DNA from: Kiritimatiellaeota bacterium B1221
GTDB taxonomy: Bacteria; Verrucomicrobiota; Kiritimatiellia; SS1-B-03-39; UBA6053
Reading direction: 5' to 3'
DNA: 64,000 nt
Assembly (NCBI GenBank): GCA_029269125.1
Contig: JARHXX010000012.1
Span: forward strand, 44,233 to 108,232
Below are positions 45,100 through 53,817 of the stretch, one piece after another; the stretch's first letter is position 1, and the number at the start of each line of letters is the position of its first letter. The translations under genes were made by a program, and so were the position numbers. The notes under the pieces were generated by a model, which ran no database searches, was not told the DNA's origin, and saw nothing but the letters and a program-made list of their open reading frames with translations.

Positions 45100-46089
45100 T
45101 TAAGATTCTCTCAACACCCAGGGCATGAGCGCCTTGAGGTTTTGGGCATGGGTCTGTTCCGCTTCCGCGCTCTGTGGATGGGCGTAAGCAAAATGCCCCA
45201 CCGGAAAGGCGGTGGCGCGACTGGGGCCGGGATGGGAATTCGCGGCCGACCATTGACCCGGAGGGGGCACCGCAGGATCAAAACAGGAACATCCAAACAG
45301 GGTCGGAATTTTCAGATGCCGAACGGAGAAGGCCGCATCATAATACACCAGCGTTTCTTCAATGGACGGATCTTTCAACCAGCGCTCCCGCACCGCCGCA
45401 CCACTGCCCACACATTCATTTCTCAGGCGGAATGGGTGATTGGCAAACGTCACATGCCCCAACTCCGCACTCTCAAATCTTGATTCCCAAGGCACGGACA
45501 AAGCCCCCATTCCTCCCCCGAAACTCCAGCCATGGTAATGAAAACGTTTCACCGAACCTTGCGTAAGTTCCGTGAGCACATCCACTCCCCGCCAGATGGT
45601 GGCCGCACAGGCAGCCAACAAATAACGCTCCCGTGACTCAATACCATACACCACATGCTTCCCGGCATCATTCAGCGGCAGACGGTCATCCTGCGAAATA
45701 TGAAAGCCCGGTGCCACTGTGAAAATCACGATCCGGTCTTTGCGGGCAAATGAAACTTCCGGTGCTTCCCTTCCGCCATACCCATGCCCCATAACCACAC
45801 CGAAATCCGGGCGGGGATGCTCTTCATGAAAAATCACCCAGGCCCCGACCCGATAGTCCGGCCAAACCCGGTAGCGCACCAACTGACAACGGAAGCCACC
45901 TTCTAAGGGAAGATCCTCTTCAACCTCCAACTCCAAAGGCACCGCCATCGCTTTCGCATGCAGCCCCTGCCAAAATTCAGCAAAATCTGCAGGAGCTTCA
46001 TCAACATAATCGATGGCCTGCAGGTCGGTAACGGTATGTCCGTATGTCGGATCAAAATCAAAGTCGTGAGGGGTAGATTCAAATTTCAT
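45100..46089 (-). CDS. CE7-like acetyl xylan esterase / cephalosporin-C deacetylase family
   Basis: 329 aa alpha/beta hydrolase. The triad is visible: Ser189 in GWSFGGGMG, Asp271 in GCSCFDPAVPP and His299 in PVGHFAYAH. A GHGYGG oxyanion-type segment is near residue 101. CE7 enzymes remove acetyl groups from xylo- or other oligosaccharides, usually inside the cell; no signal peptide here. An AGGGAG Shine-Dalgarno precedes the start. It is the last gene of the minus-strand operon that begins at 49490 under a GntR-type site, 34 bp after the unknown membrane-anchored gene. Deacetylation of sugars taken up by the second locus is the likely job. Confidence 0.85.
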   Translation of the reverse strand: MKFESTPHDFDFDPTYGHTVTDLQAIDYVDEAPADFAEFWQGLHAKAMAVPLELEVEEDLPLEGGFRCQLVRYRVWPDYRVGAWVIFHEEHPRPDFGVVMGHGYGGREAPEVSFARKDRIVIFTVAPGFHISQDDRLPLNDAGKHVVYGIESRERYLLAACAATIWRGVDVLTELTQGSVKRFHYHGWSFGGGMGALSVPWESRFESAELGHVTFANHPFRLRNECVGSGAAVRERWLKDPSIEETLVYYDAAFSVRHLKIPTLFGCSCFDPAVPPPGQWSAANSHPGPSRATAFPVGHFAYAHPQSAEAEQTHAQNLKALMPWVLRES

Positions 46090-46123
46090 AAGGAACTCCC
46101 TCTATCAGAAAAAGCCATCAAGG

Positions 46124-46810
46124 TTAATCAAATTCGATCAACTCATACCGGCTTTTAAAGATGTCTTCCATGTCACCCTTTTGGTTTTCCAAATTCCGCA
46201 GAACCAAACCGGATTTCATCTTCACGGCCGCCTGAATGCCCTGCCAGCGGGGTTGATTCCTCATCGTCTCCACATCAGATGCACCGGCAATAAACAGCGG
46301 AATTTCAGAACGCTCCGGAGGAGGCGGAAGCCCCACCAGCGAAATCAGAGCGGTATGACCGGGCACTTGCTGAACCTGCTGCCAAAATTCAGGAACCGGA
46401 ACCCGGTTTTCCAAATGCGAGAAAAAGCTTTTGAGGTCCATCGGAAGTAATCCGAGATCCAACTCCACCAATTCATAGGGTTGACCTTTGAATGCCGATT
46501 TCAACCCTTTCATCTTTGCATCTGTGGGAGTCACCCTGGAGGAAAAAGTCGGCATATTTAACACCGCGAACACCCCTCCTTCCGGAAACGCCCGCATCGC
46601 AGCCTTGCCCAGCATATATCCGCAGGACTCCTGTACCCGGAGTTCATTCAGCCGGGTTGCTGACTCCGGCGGCCGTACAATTTTCACCACTCCAGTTACC
46701 AGCGAAAGCCCGGCCAGAATACCTAAGCACAATCTCCCTTGCGGATGATTTCGCCCTTTCATCCACACCATACTCAATGACAACAGCAACAGAAAGAGAA
46801 TGAAATTCAT
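46124..46810 (-). CDS. Membrane-anchored protein of unknown function
   Basis: 228 aa. Two hydrophobic segments at the N-terminus (FILFLLLLSLSMVW and LCLGILAGLSLVTGVVKIV) are followed by about 180 residues of soluble domain with no motif I recognise. The later part has an FIAGASDV segment, resembling a small alpha/beta fold. Its start overlaps the stop of the pseudopilin gene by 4 bp (ATGA), so the two are translationally coupled and probably act together, perhaps at the membrane. It is the third of four genes in the operon from 49490 to 45100. No homologue can be named. Confidence 0.72.
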   Translation of the reverse strand: MNFILFLLLLSLSMVWMKGRNHPQGRLCLGILAGLSLVTGVVKIVRPPESATRLNELRVQESCGYMLGKAAMRAFPEGGVFAVLNMPTFSSRVTPTDAKMKGLKSAFKGQPYELVELDLGLLPMDLKSFFSHLENRVPVPEFWQQVQQVPGHTALISLVGLPPPPERSEIPLFIAGASDVETMRNQPRWQGIQAAVKMKSGLVLRNLENQKGDMEDIFKSRYELIEFD

Positions 46811-47472
46811 GGTGCCCTCACTTTGTCCGCAACCTCACGCCACCAGGAATGGGCTGTCACCGTGCCGCTACTCCAGGGGATGACATCCACAAAGTACACG
46901 GCTCCATCTAAAAATAAAATATTATACCCGTCGGCATGCCAGGGTCGGGAGTGACTCCAGGGCACCTCATCAATATTGGGATCATCACATTCAATGGCGG
47001 TATTCGGCCCGTAGCTTAAATCCAGCGGGCCATAAAAAAGATTGGAAACCCGGTGATAATAGTCACTGAAAGATCCCCCCGGACTATATTCCTGATTGCC
47101 CTTGATTCCGGGGGAAGCGGGACAATCAAACACTTTGTCCGTCTCAATATATCCGCCTTCAATCAATTTCCCGGTGGCCACATACTGACCACCTTTTTTA
47201 ATAACCTGATATCCCGACGCCGCATTTTCTGTCCAGGTATTCCCCTGATGATCTGACATGTATGCCAAATATCCAACAAAGATCTGATGCAGATTATTCT
47301 GACAGGCCGTTACTTTTGCCTTTTGCAATGCTTTGGATATTGCCGGCATCATCATGGAAGCCAACAAGGCAATAATCGCCACCACCACCAGCATTTCAAT
47401 CAAAGTGAAACCGGAACAAACCTTTGGGGAAACCGTGTGGGAAGCTGGACGTGTTTTCATGGACAGAGACAT
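46807..47472 (-). CDS. Pseudopilin, DUF1559-type with prepilin leader
   Basis: 221 aa. A class III prepilin signal is clear: GFTLIEMLVVVAIIALLASMM, with cleavage before Phe. The following helix leads into a globular domain ending in DGYNILFLDGAVYFVDV, the H/N-x-LF-x-DG motif common in the abundant Planctomycetes/Verrucomicrobia pseudopilins. It would be processed by a prepilin peptidase and inserted in a type II secretion or type IV pilus-like system. Unusually, it sits inside a hydrolase operon: its start overlaps the GH-A gene stop by one base (TAATG), and its stop overlaps the next gene by 4. A dedicated link to secretion of the neighbouring enzyme is possible but unproven. Confidence 0.86.
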   Translation of the reverse strand: MSLSMKTRPASHTVSPKVCSGFTLIEMLVVVAIIALLASMMMPAISKALQKAKVTACQNNLHQIFVGYLAYMSDHQGNTWTENAASGYQVIKKGGQYVATGKLIEGGYIETDKVFDCPASPGIKGNQEYSPGGSFSDYYHRVSNLFYGPLDLSYGPNTAIECDDPNIDEVPWSHSRPWHADGYNILFLDGAVYFVDVIPWSSGTVTAHSWWREVADKVRAP

Positions 47473-49490
47473 TAAAATGACTTCAGTTCGATCTCACATT
47501 CATGCCACGAAACCTGCGGTAATTGCAACCCCTCTTCCAGGGTCATCACTTCAGGCACCAGGTCAGGATCAATATCCCCCCGGGTGATTTTCATTACCCA
47601 CTGCTCCCCTTCCGCAGGCACAGGCAGTTGTTGCACTTTAAGTGCGAGTCCGGGAACCTCCATACGCTCCCCGTCCAGCGTCGTGCGGCTGAGCAATACA
47701 TGCCGGCTTTCAGACAACGGCTTTTTATCCAGAGAAACCAGCACCACCGTTTCAAAACCTTTGGATTCCGAAAGGGTCAAATGTTTAAGTCCGGCAGGAG
47801 GATTTCCATCCCGGGTGCCGGAAAAGAATTCCGCATGAGTGGAGGAGCCGGTCAATTGATCCCTGGCCACATCCTTGATGAGTTCCTTCGTATCCGAGAC
47901 CAGAGGATTCCTGGGGAGATCATTCATCCAGGGTGCGGCCGATTGATCTTCAGGTTCGGGACCATAAGCCCGGCGGAATCCGTGAATGTTCTGCCAGCCC
48001 GGTTCAATCTGATTACGGGCCCGCACCAGACTATGGTATTCCGGCGCCACAAAGGGACCTTCCACCCAAATGGTTTTGGGGGCCACGCTTTTTTGGAAAT
48101 ACCCTTCACGAAAGACAATGCCCAGACTCCGCAAATGGTCCTGCATCTGCATATCCTGCATCATGGTGCCCAAATGCGAATCCCGATCCGGGGCCGCCGC
48201 CTTTCCGTCCGGTCCCATATGGGTATCTCCATGTGACCAGGCAAACCACACCAGACCATCCCAGTCATGCAGCAGTCCGTAGGAAGCCATGGCAACCGGC
48301 AACATTGTCCGGTACGGCTTTTGTTTTTCAATGTTGCCGCCGCCTTCGGCCTGATTGAGCTCGCCAATGAAAAAAGGTTTCCCCGCCAAGGCATGACGGC
48401 TGACCGAACGGAGACCGTCATCTTTTTTACGGGTGATCAGCGGATCGGTATAAGAATGGTTCTCCATCCAGTCGGAATGCTGAAAGTGCATGTCCGCCGC
48501 ATTGTCGCTCCGGAACAAATTCGAGAAGGTCAGCGGGATCTCTCTTTCCGCAACTTTATTGAGGGTCGCCTGCATGCGCAGGAAATAGTCCTCATCCAAT
48601 TTGCGAAGGAATTGTGCCCGCAAGGCAATCAACTCCTGGGTAGCGGGCTTATAAATATCTCCCGCCTCTTCCACTCCCGCGTCCCGGCAAAAGGACTCCC
48701 ATTTTTCTGTCAGCTTGTTTTGAAAATATTCCGGGAATTTGTTGTGGCAGATGATCGTATACTCCGATGAAAATTCATTGATCACTTCCATGGTCAACAC
48801 CTGGGGATCCTCCCCGTAGCTCAGTCCGGTGTAAGGATTCTCATGGTTCAGCACGTTGACGATAAATTCTTCGCTCAACAAGGCGCAACGCTCATCGATC
48901 ACCGGCAACATTTTGATGGGACTGAAAGATTTTTTCCAATGCCAGCTTCTCAGCTCCTTGATTCCCTCAGACCAGGCCGCCTCATCTTCGGGAGTGGTTT
49001 TCATGATGCCCACATCCCCGGGCATAAAGTTGCGGGTAAAATGGGTGGACATGGCCAAATATATCCCCTTTTCCCGCAGACGCGCATTCAGATAATCAAA
49101 GCGGTCCATCGCTTCCGCATCCAGTTCCCGCGACGTCTCTTTGTAGGTCACCATCGCTCCACCCGGAATCCCATGTACCCAATCCTTACTGTTTCTCAGC
49201 ATGTGATGAGGGCGTACCAGATTGATCTGACGGTCACTCAATTCCGCCGCCAATCCTTCCGCCTGTTGTTTGGTGGGATAAACCGAACAAAGATTTACGC
49301 CCCAAAAGCGGACCACTTCATCATCTGCATTCACAAAGTGCGCACCTTGAATGGTCAGGGGTTCAATATCCGCTTCGGCAACAGGACCCACAAGAGTTTG
49401 TGCGGCAGCTTCTTCAACCGCTACTTCTGTATAACCAAGTTGCAGACAAGCGGGAAACAGAACGGCGAGCATCCATCTAACTGAGATCAT
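47472..49490 (-). CDS. Secreted clan GH-A glycoside hydrolase (GH5-like)
   Basis: 672 aa from ATG 49490, preceded by AAGGA; an in-frame ATG at 49517 is the alternative. A signal peptide (MLAVLFPACLQLG) is followed by a TIM barrel beginning FWGVNLCSVYPT. Probable acid/base is E239 in EVINEFS and nucleophile E377 in PFFIGELNQ, 138 residues apart, as in clan GH-A. A beta-rich C-terminal region starts near residue 460 (VEGPFVAPEYHSL). The layout recalls GH5 mannanase- or cellulase-like enzymes, but the subfamily and substrate are not resolved. It is the first gene of a four-gene operon and has a 19-bp GntR-type inverted repeat over its probable promoter. Confidence 0.8.
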   Translation of the reverse strand: MISVRWMLAVLFPACLQLGYTEVAVEEAAAQTLVGPVAEADIEPLTIQGAHFVNADDEVVRFWGVNLCSVYPTKQQAEGLAAELSDRQINLVRPHHMLRNSKDWVHGIPGGAMVTYKETSRELDAEAMDRFDYLNARLREKGIYLAMSTHFTRNFMPGDVGIMKTTPEDEAAWSEGIKELRSWHWKKSFSPIKMLPVIDERCALLSEEFIVNVLNHENPYTGLSYGEDPQVLTMEVINEFSSEYTIICHNKFPEYFQNKLTEKWESFCRDAGVEEAGDIYKPATQELIALRAQFLRKLDEDYFLRMQATLNKVAEREIPLTFSNLFRSDNAADMHFQHSDWMENHSYTDPLITRKKDDGLRSVSRHALAGKPFFIGELNQAEGGGNIEKQKPYRTMLPVAMASYGLLHDWDGLVWFAWSHGDTHMGPDGKAAAPDRDSHLGTMMQDMQMQDHLRSLGIVFREGYFQKSVAPKTIWVEGPFVAPEYHSLVRARNQIEPGWQNIHGFRRAYGPEPEDQSAAPWMNDLPRNPLVSDTKELIKDVARDQLTGSSTHAEFFSGTRDGNPPAGLKHLTLSESKGFETVVLVSLDKKPLSESRHVLLSRTTLDGERMEVPGLALKVQQLPVPAEGEQWVMKITRGDIDPDLVPEVMTLEEGLQLPQVSWHECEIELKSF

Positions 49491-49582
49491 AAAAATTTTC
49501 CTTGAAGGGTGGAACAAAACATAACGTGATTTATCTATAAAGACAGCCTTAAACGTTGAACCCCATTTTCGTCAATTCCTAA

Positions 49583-49601
49583 TTGTATGTTTTTAATACA
49601 T
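49583..49601 (-). promoter_or_regulatory. GntR-regulon site A with overlapping promoter
   Basis: TTGTATGTTTTTAATACAT follows the WTGTAT-N7-ATACAT pattern. On the minus strand a TTTTCA -35 (49610-49605), 17-bp spacer and TACAAT -10 (49587-49582) fit a sigma-70 promoter. The -10 lies in one half of the site and the spacer holds the other, so binding would block transcription of the hydrolase operon. Confidence 0.75.
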
Positions 49602-49631
49602 TTCTGAAAACCTCAGCGTATTCGACACCAT

Positions 49632-49805
49632 CGTGATGCCAATGCTACGCCAAAGGCGTTACGTCATTCAGCCCGGGGTTGCGCCGAGGAACGAGGGGCT
49701 ACCCCGGGTACCCATCCCCCGCCGCATCCAACTCTGAAGGAGTTGCGTCTGCCCCCTTCTCCCACACGCAAACAGGCGTTACGCCCTTCGGTCCCGGTTG
49801 CACCA
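49632..49805. repeat. Intergenic cluster of short inverted repeats
   Basis: Within the 325-bp gap between the GH-A and DUF5054 genes are CGCC/GGCG (about 49651-49661), CCCGGGG/CCCCGGG (49674-49708) and an AACTC..GAGTT-like pair near 49730-49745. The phrase GGCGTTACG occurs twice (about 49658 and 49774). This looks like a genome-scattered palindromic repeat rather than a gene. It lies downstream of the DUF5054 stop and could also act in termination. Confidence 0.45.
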
Positions 49806-49815
49806 GCCCCGTTGC

Positions 49816-51774
49816 TCAACCCCTCAACTGAAAACGGAACACCGCATCACCTTCAATCCACATCGGGAAATTGGTTCCCCAAATGTTATTGCACAGATTC
49901 ACCGAGATGCCCGCTTCCGGTTCCGGCAACTTGCCGTCATAATTCAACATGGACCCGGCACCCAACGCCACCAGCGGAGCATCCTGCGAAGCCAGTTCAA
50001 AGACACCATTCCAAACCTTGCGGTCCATCGCATGCAAATTTCCCGCACCCCGGTTCACAATCTTCCGGGGCTGCACCGCCCGGCCCAGCTTTTCAATTTC
50101 CCATACGCTTCCGACATCGACCGGAGGCACAAATGACAACCATAGCGCTTCCGGCATGCGGTTCGCCACTTTCCCCCTCCACTCCAGACGAAGCTGCAAA
50201 AGGTCCCCTTCCACCCGCCATTCCATAAAACCCTTTGCGGGCACTCCGGGATGACGCACCCGGTCTTCGGGAAACGAAAATTCCACCAACAGGGCTTCTT
50301 CGGATTCATGCCGATAGAGCTGCTCCGCCCGGGGCTGCACCCGCAGAGATTCTGCCTCCTCCCCCAATCCGGGTTTGGTGAAATCCTGACGCGACCACTC
50401 CTCCTCCCCCCGGATATATTGATCGTATAAGCGGTGATAGTCATCCGCGGAGAAGTGCTGATAACTCAGGGATGCCAGGACATGCGACGCATCCGCCCAC
50501 AGCTTTCCGGCAGGGGATTTCAGATAAAGAACGGCTGCGGTTTGCGGATCAAATTCAATTTCCCAGCCCTGCAGCGGACAGCGCCTCCAATCCACCGCCT
50601 GCCAACCGGATGCGGGCTGCAAACGGCAGGTCAAATTTTCCATGGCCGATTCCGTCTCGGTACGCAGCGGTTCCGGCAAACGCACGATCGCATCCGCCAC
50701 ATACTGCCTTTGCTCCTGCCAGGAGCGCTCCAGCAACTGAAAAGGAGGCGTTTGACGCACCGATTCAAATTGATCAAGACTGTAGTGCTGCCAATCTTTC
50801 AGATGACTTTTCAGATCCATTCCCCAGGTGTGTTCGGCCGTGAGCAGCAACGCTTCACTGAGCTTTTGATCCGTTTTCCCGCCTTCGCTTAAACGCTCCT
50901 GCTTCAACCACTTCGACCGCAAGGCCGACAACTCCCGGTAACGGGCCACTTTGCCCGGATCGGTGCCTGCACCGTGAATCCACGAGTCGCCCATCTCCTT
51001 ATCCACCGCCGGCAACCCCTCCCGTTCGGCCCACAGACTGTCGGCAAAGGTGGAGAGGTTGGCCGGCGCAATTTCCGCATCCGGATACTGTTGCTGAAGC
51101 TCGGCATAGACCTCCGCCACCGCTTCCGGAGACTGCGGACCCAGATTGTCTCCGGTAAAATTCACAGACAAACCACGGTTCCCCGGCAGGGGCATCAAAC
51201 TTCCGTAATCCTCGTCATAAATCACCACAACTTCATCTTCCCCGTACACCCAACGAAAAACGGGCGGCACCTGCACCACTGCGGAAGCAGGATTGATCCC
51301 GATATGCAACATACGAATCCCCGCCTCCGCCAAATAAGGAATCATAGCGCATGTGTGCCCCGGTACATCCGTCAGCTTTGCGGCCGTGGTTTGACGGCCG
51401 AAGCGTTCATCCAAACGATGGGAAATGTCCAACCCTGCCCGGAAAACATCGGGATTCATCAACTCCGTATGAGAGGTAAACGGCAAGGCATGCCAATGAA
51501 AATCGCCGGCCAGAATACCGTCTTCCATTTTTTTCCGCATGGCGGGGGTAGCCGTTTCCAAAAAATGCCAGGCAATCCAGCTGCCGGTGGTCCACACAAA
51601 ACGACTGGGGGAATTCCGGGTTTCCCGGGCCAGTTCCAATGCGGCCGGGATATAGTGATCCATATAAGTCGCCAACACTTTTTCAGCCAAGTCGGTGAAC
51701 CCAATATCCAGATGGGTTTTAAACACTACGCCAATTTGCGTAAGGACATTTTCAGTCTGTGTCGATTTCAACAT
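49816..51774 (-). CDS. DUF5054 protein, GH38-like hydrolase fold
   Basis: 652 aa. The N-terminal segment VFKTHLDIGFTD places a His-x-Asp pair (H21, D23) where GH38 alpha-mannosidases bind zinc. LTDVPGHTCAMIPYL supplies D136 at the position of the GH38 nucleophile (compare PDVFGYS in the GH38 protein at 58155). The rest is an alpha/beta N-terminal domain, a helical linker and a long beta-sandwich C-terminus, as in GH38 relatives. DUF5054 is a family of presumed glycosidases without a settled substrate. No signal peptide. It is divergent from a small secreted gene, with a GntR-type site between them, and belongs to the second locus. Confidence 0.82.
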   Translation of the reverse strand: MLKSTQTENVLTQIGVVFKTHLDIGFTDLAEKVLATYMDHYIPAALELARETRNSPSRFVWTTGSWIAWHFLETATPAMRKKMEDGILAGDFHWHALPFTSHTELMNPDVFRAGLDISHRLDERFGRQTTAAKLTDVPGHTCAMIPYLAEAGIRMLHIGINPASAVVQVPPVFRWVYGEDEVVVIYDEDYGSLMPLPGNRGLSVNFTGDNLGPQSPEAVAEVYAELQQQYPDAEIAPANLSTFADSLWAEREGLPAVDKEMGDSWIHGAGTDPGKVARYRELSALRSKWLKQERLSEGGKTDQKLSEALLLTAEHTWGMDLKSHLKDWQHYSLDQFESVRQTPPFQLLERSWQEQRQYVADAIVRLPEPLRTETESAMENLTCRLQPASGWQAVDWRRCPLQGWEIEFDPQTAAVLYLKSPAGKLWADASHVLASLSYQHFSADDYHRLYDQYIRGEEEWSRQDFTKPGLGEEAESLRVQPRAEQLYRHESEEALLVEFSFPEDRVRHPGVPAKGFMEWRVEGDLLQLRLEWRGKVANRMPEALWLSFVPPVDVGSVWEIEKLGRAVQPRKIVNRGAGNLHAMDRKVWNGVFELASQDAPLVALGAGSMLNYDGKLPEPEAGISVNLCNNIWGTNFPMWIEGDAVFRFQLRG

Positions 51775-51890
51775 AAAGATCTCAAAAAAAGGTTAAGAAA
51801 AAATAGAGAAAAATGAGGCCTCCCCCTTCCCGCCTCCAACTTTCCAATCAAACAAAAAGAAATACAAGCAGACACTCAGGGATTGACATA

Positions 51891-51909
51891 ATGTATGTTA
51901 TTAATACAT
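51891..51909. promoter_or_regulatory. GntR-regulon site B within a divergent promoter region
   Basis: ATGTATGTTATTAATACAT is a 19-bp inverted repeat. On the plus strand TTGACA (51883-51888) and TACATA (51905-51910) are spaced by 16 bp, so the site fills the spacer and covers the -10. It lies between DUF5054 (minus) and the small secreted gene (plus). Confidence 0.8.
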
Positions 51910-51966
51910 ATTGTCGATTAGCACCATTTCAGGTCTAAACTCAACCCTAAACCACAGGAAGTTCCC

Positions 51967-52458
51967 ATGAAGTTTTTTACTCTTATTCTCCTCTCAGGAA
52001 TTCTCGCCGTCCCCGCATTCTCCGAACAAGTACACCAGAGCGCCAGTGGAGACGCAGCCTACACCGGTTCCGGCAAAGCCGCGCTGGATGTGGATCAAGT
52101 TGAAGTCAAAACCGTCGAAAATAAAAAAGTGGCCCGGATTACCCCCGGCATGTCCCAATGGGGATTCGTTACGTACTGGATGGGCATCCCCACCCCCTCA
52201 GGTGAATCCATCATCCGTTTGAAAATTTGGAACAGCGGTGAACCTGCCGCCACCTATGCGGTATATTTCTCCAGCAAAGGCGGTCAAGAAGGCCTGGGTA
52301 AGATTACGATTCCCGAAAACAGCAAAGCCAATTCCTTTGTAAACATCGACTTTCCAGTGAATTCAGAAAGAGAATGGAGCGGCATCGTACTGAAAAAAGC
52401 CGACAAACAAGAGCTCCCCGGCCCCTGGATTGAATCAGTTCAGGTGATACTTCCCTAA
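51967..52458 (+). CDS. Small secreted beta-rich protein, unknown function
   Basis: 163 aa with a signal peptide (MKFFTLILLSGILAVPAFSE) and a compact beta-rich domain (KVARITPGMSQWGFVTYWMG; SIIRLKIWNSGEPAATYAVY). It resembles a small jelly-roll, possibly carbohydrate-binding, but no family is recognised. AGGAAG lies 6 bases before the ATG. It is transcribed from a strong promoter overlapped by GntR-type site B and followed by a strong terminator, so it forms a single-gene unit. Control together with hydrolases suggests it binds or presents the same glycan; that is inference. Confidence 0.75.
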   Translation: MKFFTLILLSGILAVPAFSEQVHQSASGDAAYTGSGKAALDVDQVEVKTVENKKVARITPGMSQWGFVTYWMGIPTPSGESIIRLKIWNSGEPAATYAVYFSSKGGQEGLGKITIPENSKANSFVNIDFPVNSEREWSGIVLKKADKQELPGPWIESVQVILP

Positions 52459-52528
52459 GCGGAAGTCGCCTTTTTGATCTGCTTCTTGCATTTACATAGA
52501 TCAAGGGCATCTGTTTCAGACATCAGCC

Positions 52529-52576
52529 ACATTCCCTGTGGACCGGTTACCGGTTTTCATCGGGAATGTTTTTTTT
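52529..52576 (+). terminator. Rho-independent terminator after the small secreted gene
   Basis: Arms ACATTCCC (52529-52536) and GGGAATGT (52562-52569) enclose a second hairpin (ACCGGT/ACCGGT) and are followed by a run of T (52570-52576). Confidence 0.82.
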
Positions 52577-52824
52577 GCCCTTACCGTCAGTCGGCTGTAT
52601 CCGTCGGCGCGGCCGCATGAGAGGAAGCGTTCGACCGGAAACTGTCAACCGGGGATGCCCGATATCACAATCACCTTTCCTCTACATCGCCACTCTTTAG
52701 CAATGTTGTCTGCAATTGGATCAATACGCATACCCCCTCCGGAATTCGGATTTTCACTCAAAACTGTTTAAAAACAAGATCCTCAAAAAGATGAAATCGA
52801 TCAGAAAATTTCCTCTTGACCTAT

Positions 52825-52843
52825 ATGTATATATATCATACAT
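52825..52843 (+). promoter_or_regulatory. GntR-regulon site C with overlapping promoter
   Basis: ATGTATATATATCATACAT has the same spacing as sites A, B and D. TTGACC (52816-52821), a 17-bp spacer and TACATT (52839-52844) form a probable promoter covered by the site. Transcription would start only a few bases before ATG 52854, giving a nearly leaderless mRNA. Confidence 0.72.
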
Positions 52844-52853
52844 TTGTAAAACG

Positions 52854-53675
52854 ATGAAAAAACACACATACCTCCCCTATCTATTGATGACAGTATTGCT
52901 GGGCTTCTGCATGAAAACCCAAGCAGCCCTTCTTTTTTATGAAGGATTTGATTATGGTGCGACAGATACCTTACTCACCACCGCCACCTCAAACTGGGCC
53001 TTAACTTCCGGCACCGACAATGCACAATACGTATCCACAGGCCTCAGTTACGGAAGTCTGCAGGTTTCCGGCGGGATGGTGCAGACAAACAACAATTGGG
53101 GTACACGTGATTACGATTACGATTTTGCCGATATAGACATTTCTGAAGAAAGCGACATCTGGCTCAGCATGCTCATCGCCGTACCCACTGCCGTCGGACT
53201 CAACACCAGCGCGGAGTTTGGCATTACGATGGTTCGCAACAGCTGGGGTGGAACAATCGAGTATGAGGCAGGCAAAGGATGGGCAAATAATACCAGTTTA
53301 GTATCCTCCAGACTCTCACCCAACTCTCTGAACGACGCTGAATTTGGCGCAACAAGCACCGAAACTATGTTAATCGTCTATCACTTTGCAAATGGATCAG
53401 CCGGTGAAGTCTGGGTGAATCCCACCATCGGTGGCTCTGCGCCAACTGCAGGCACAGGGCAAACACTCACCGATTCAGGCAATACAGGTTTAACCGGAAT
53501 CTATAATGCAAACCTGACCTACTTAGGCGAAGACATGAGCTTCGATGAACTGCGCATCGGCACCAGCTTTGCCGATATTTCTCCAGTCCCTGAACCAGGC
53601 GCCTTGTCTTTGGTGGCAATTGCCGGCTGTGTCCTGCTGGGCAGCAGACGCTTTTGGCTGGCCAAACGCCGGTAA
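52854..53675 (+). CDS. PEP-CTERM surface protein, unknown function
   Basis: 273 aa from ATG 52854 (MKKHTYLPYLLMTVLLG..), where a normal signal peptide begins. In-frame ATGs at 52791 and 52716 lie at or before the promoter and are rejected. The C-terminus has VPEP (245-248), a hydrophobic stretch and a basic end (AKRR). The body begins LLFYEGFDYG and includes FDELRIGTSF, a lectin/LamG-like pattern also seen in the PEP-CTERM protein at 2175 (FDELRVGTEF). It is probably a surface glycan-binding or structural protein. GntR-type site C covers its promoter, and a strong terminator follows. Confidence 0.88.
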   Translation: MKKHTYLPYLLMTVLLGFCMKTQAALLFYEGFDYGATDTLLTTATSNWALTSGTDNAQYVSTGLSYGSLQVSGGMVQTNNNWGTRDYDYDFADIDISEESDIWLSMLIAVPTAVGLNTSAEFGITMVRNSWGGTIEYEAGKGWANNTSLVSSRLSPNSLNDAEFGATSTETMLIVYHFANGSAGEVWVNPTIGGSAPTAGTGQTLTDSGNTGLTGIYNANLTYLGEDMSFDELRIGTSFADISPVPEPGALSLVAIAGCVLLGSRRFWLAKRR

Positions 53676-53720
53676 CCGGTAGCGTGACGCAAGGGTCACG
53701 CAAACACAAAAGGCAGCGAA

Positions 53721-53758
53721 GCCGGAGAGAATCCCCTCTCCGGCCTTTCTTTTTTTTT
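53721..53758 (+). terminator. Rho-independent terminator after the PEP-CTERM gene
   Basis: GCCGGAGAG (53721-53729) and CTCTCCGGC (53736-53744) form a 9-bp stem with a 6-nt loop and a long T run. A second hairpin, GCGTGAC/GTCACGC (about 53682-53700), lies just before it. Confidence 0.92.
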
Positions 53759-53817
53759 ATTGACGCAAGCAAGACGGCTCCCTAGCTTCAAATTTAACAA
53801 AAAAAAGTACATAAAAT

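Noticed and set aside
52716..52853. Upstream extension of the PEP-CTERM gene at 52854
   Set aside because: It would place codons across the -35/-10 pair and GntR-type site and hide the signal peptide.
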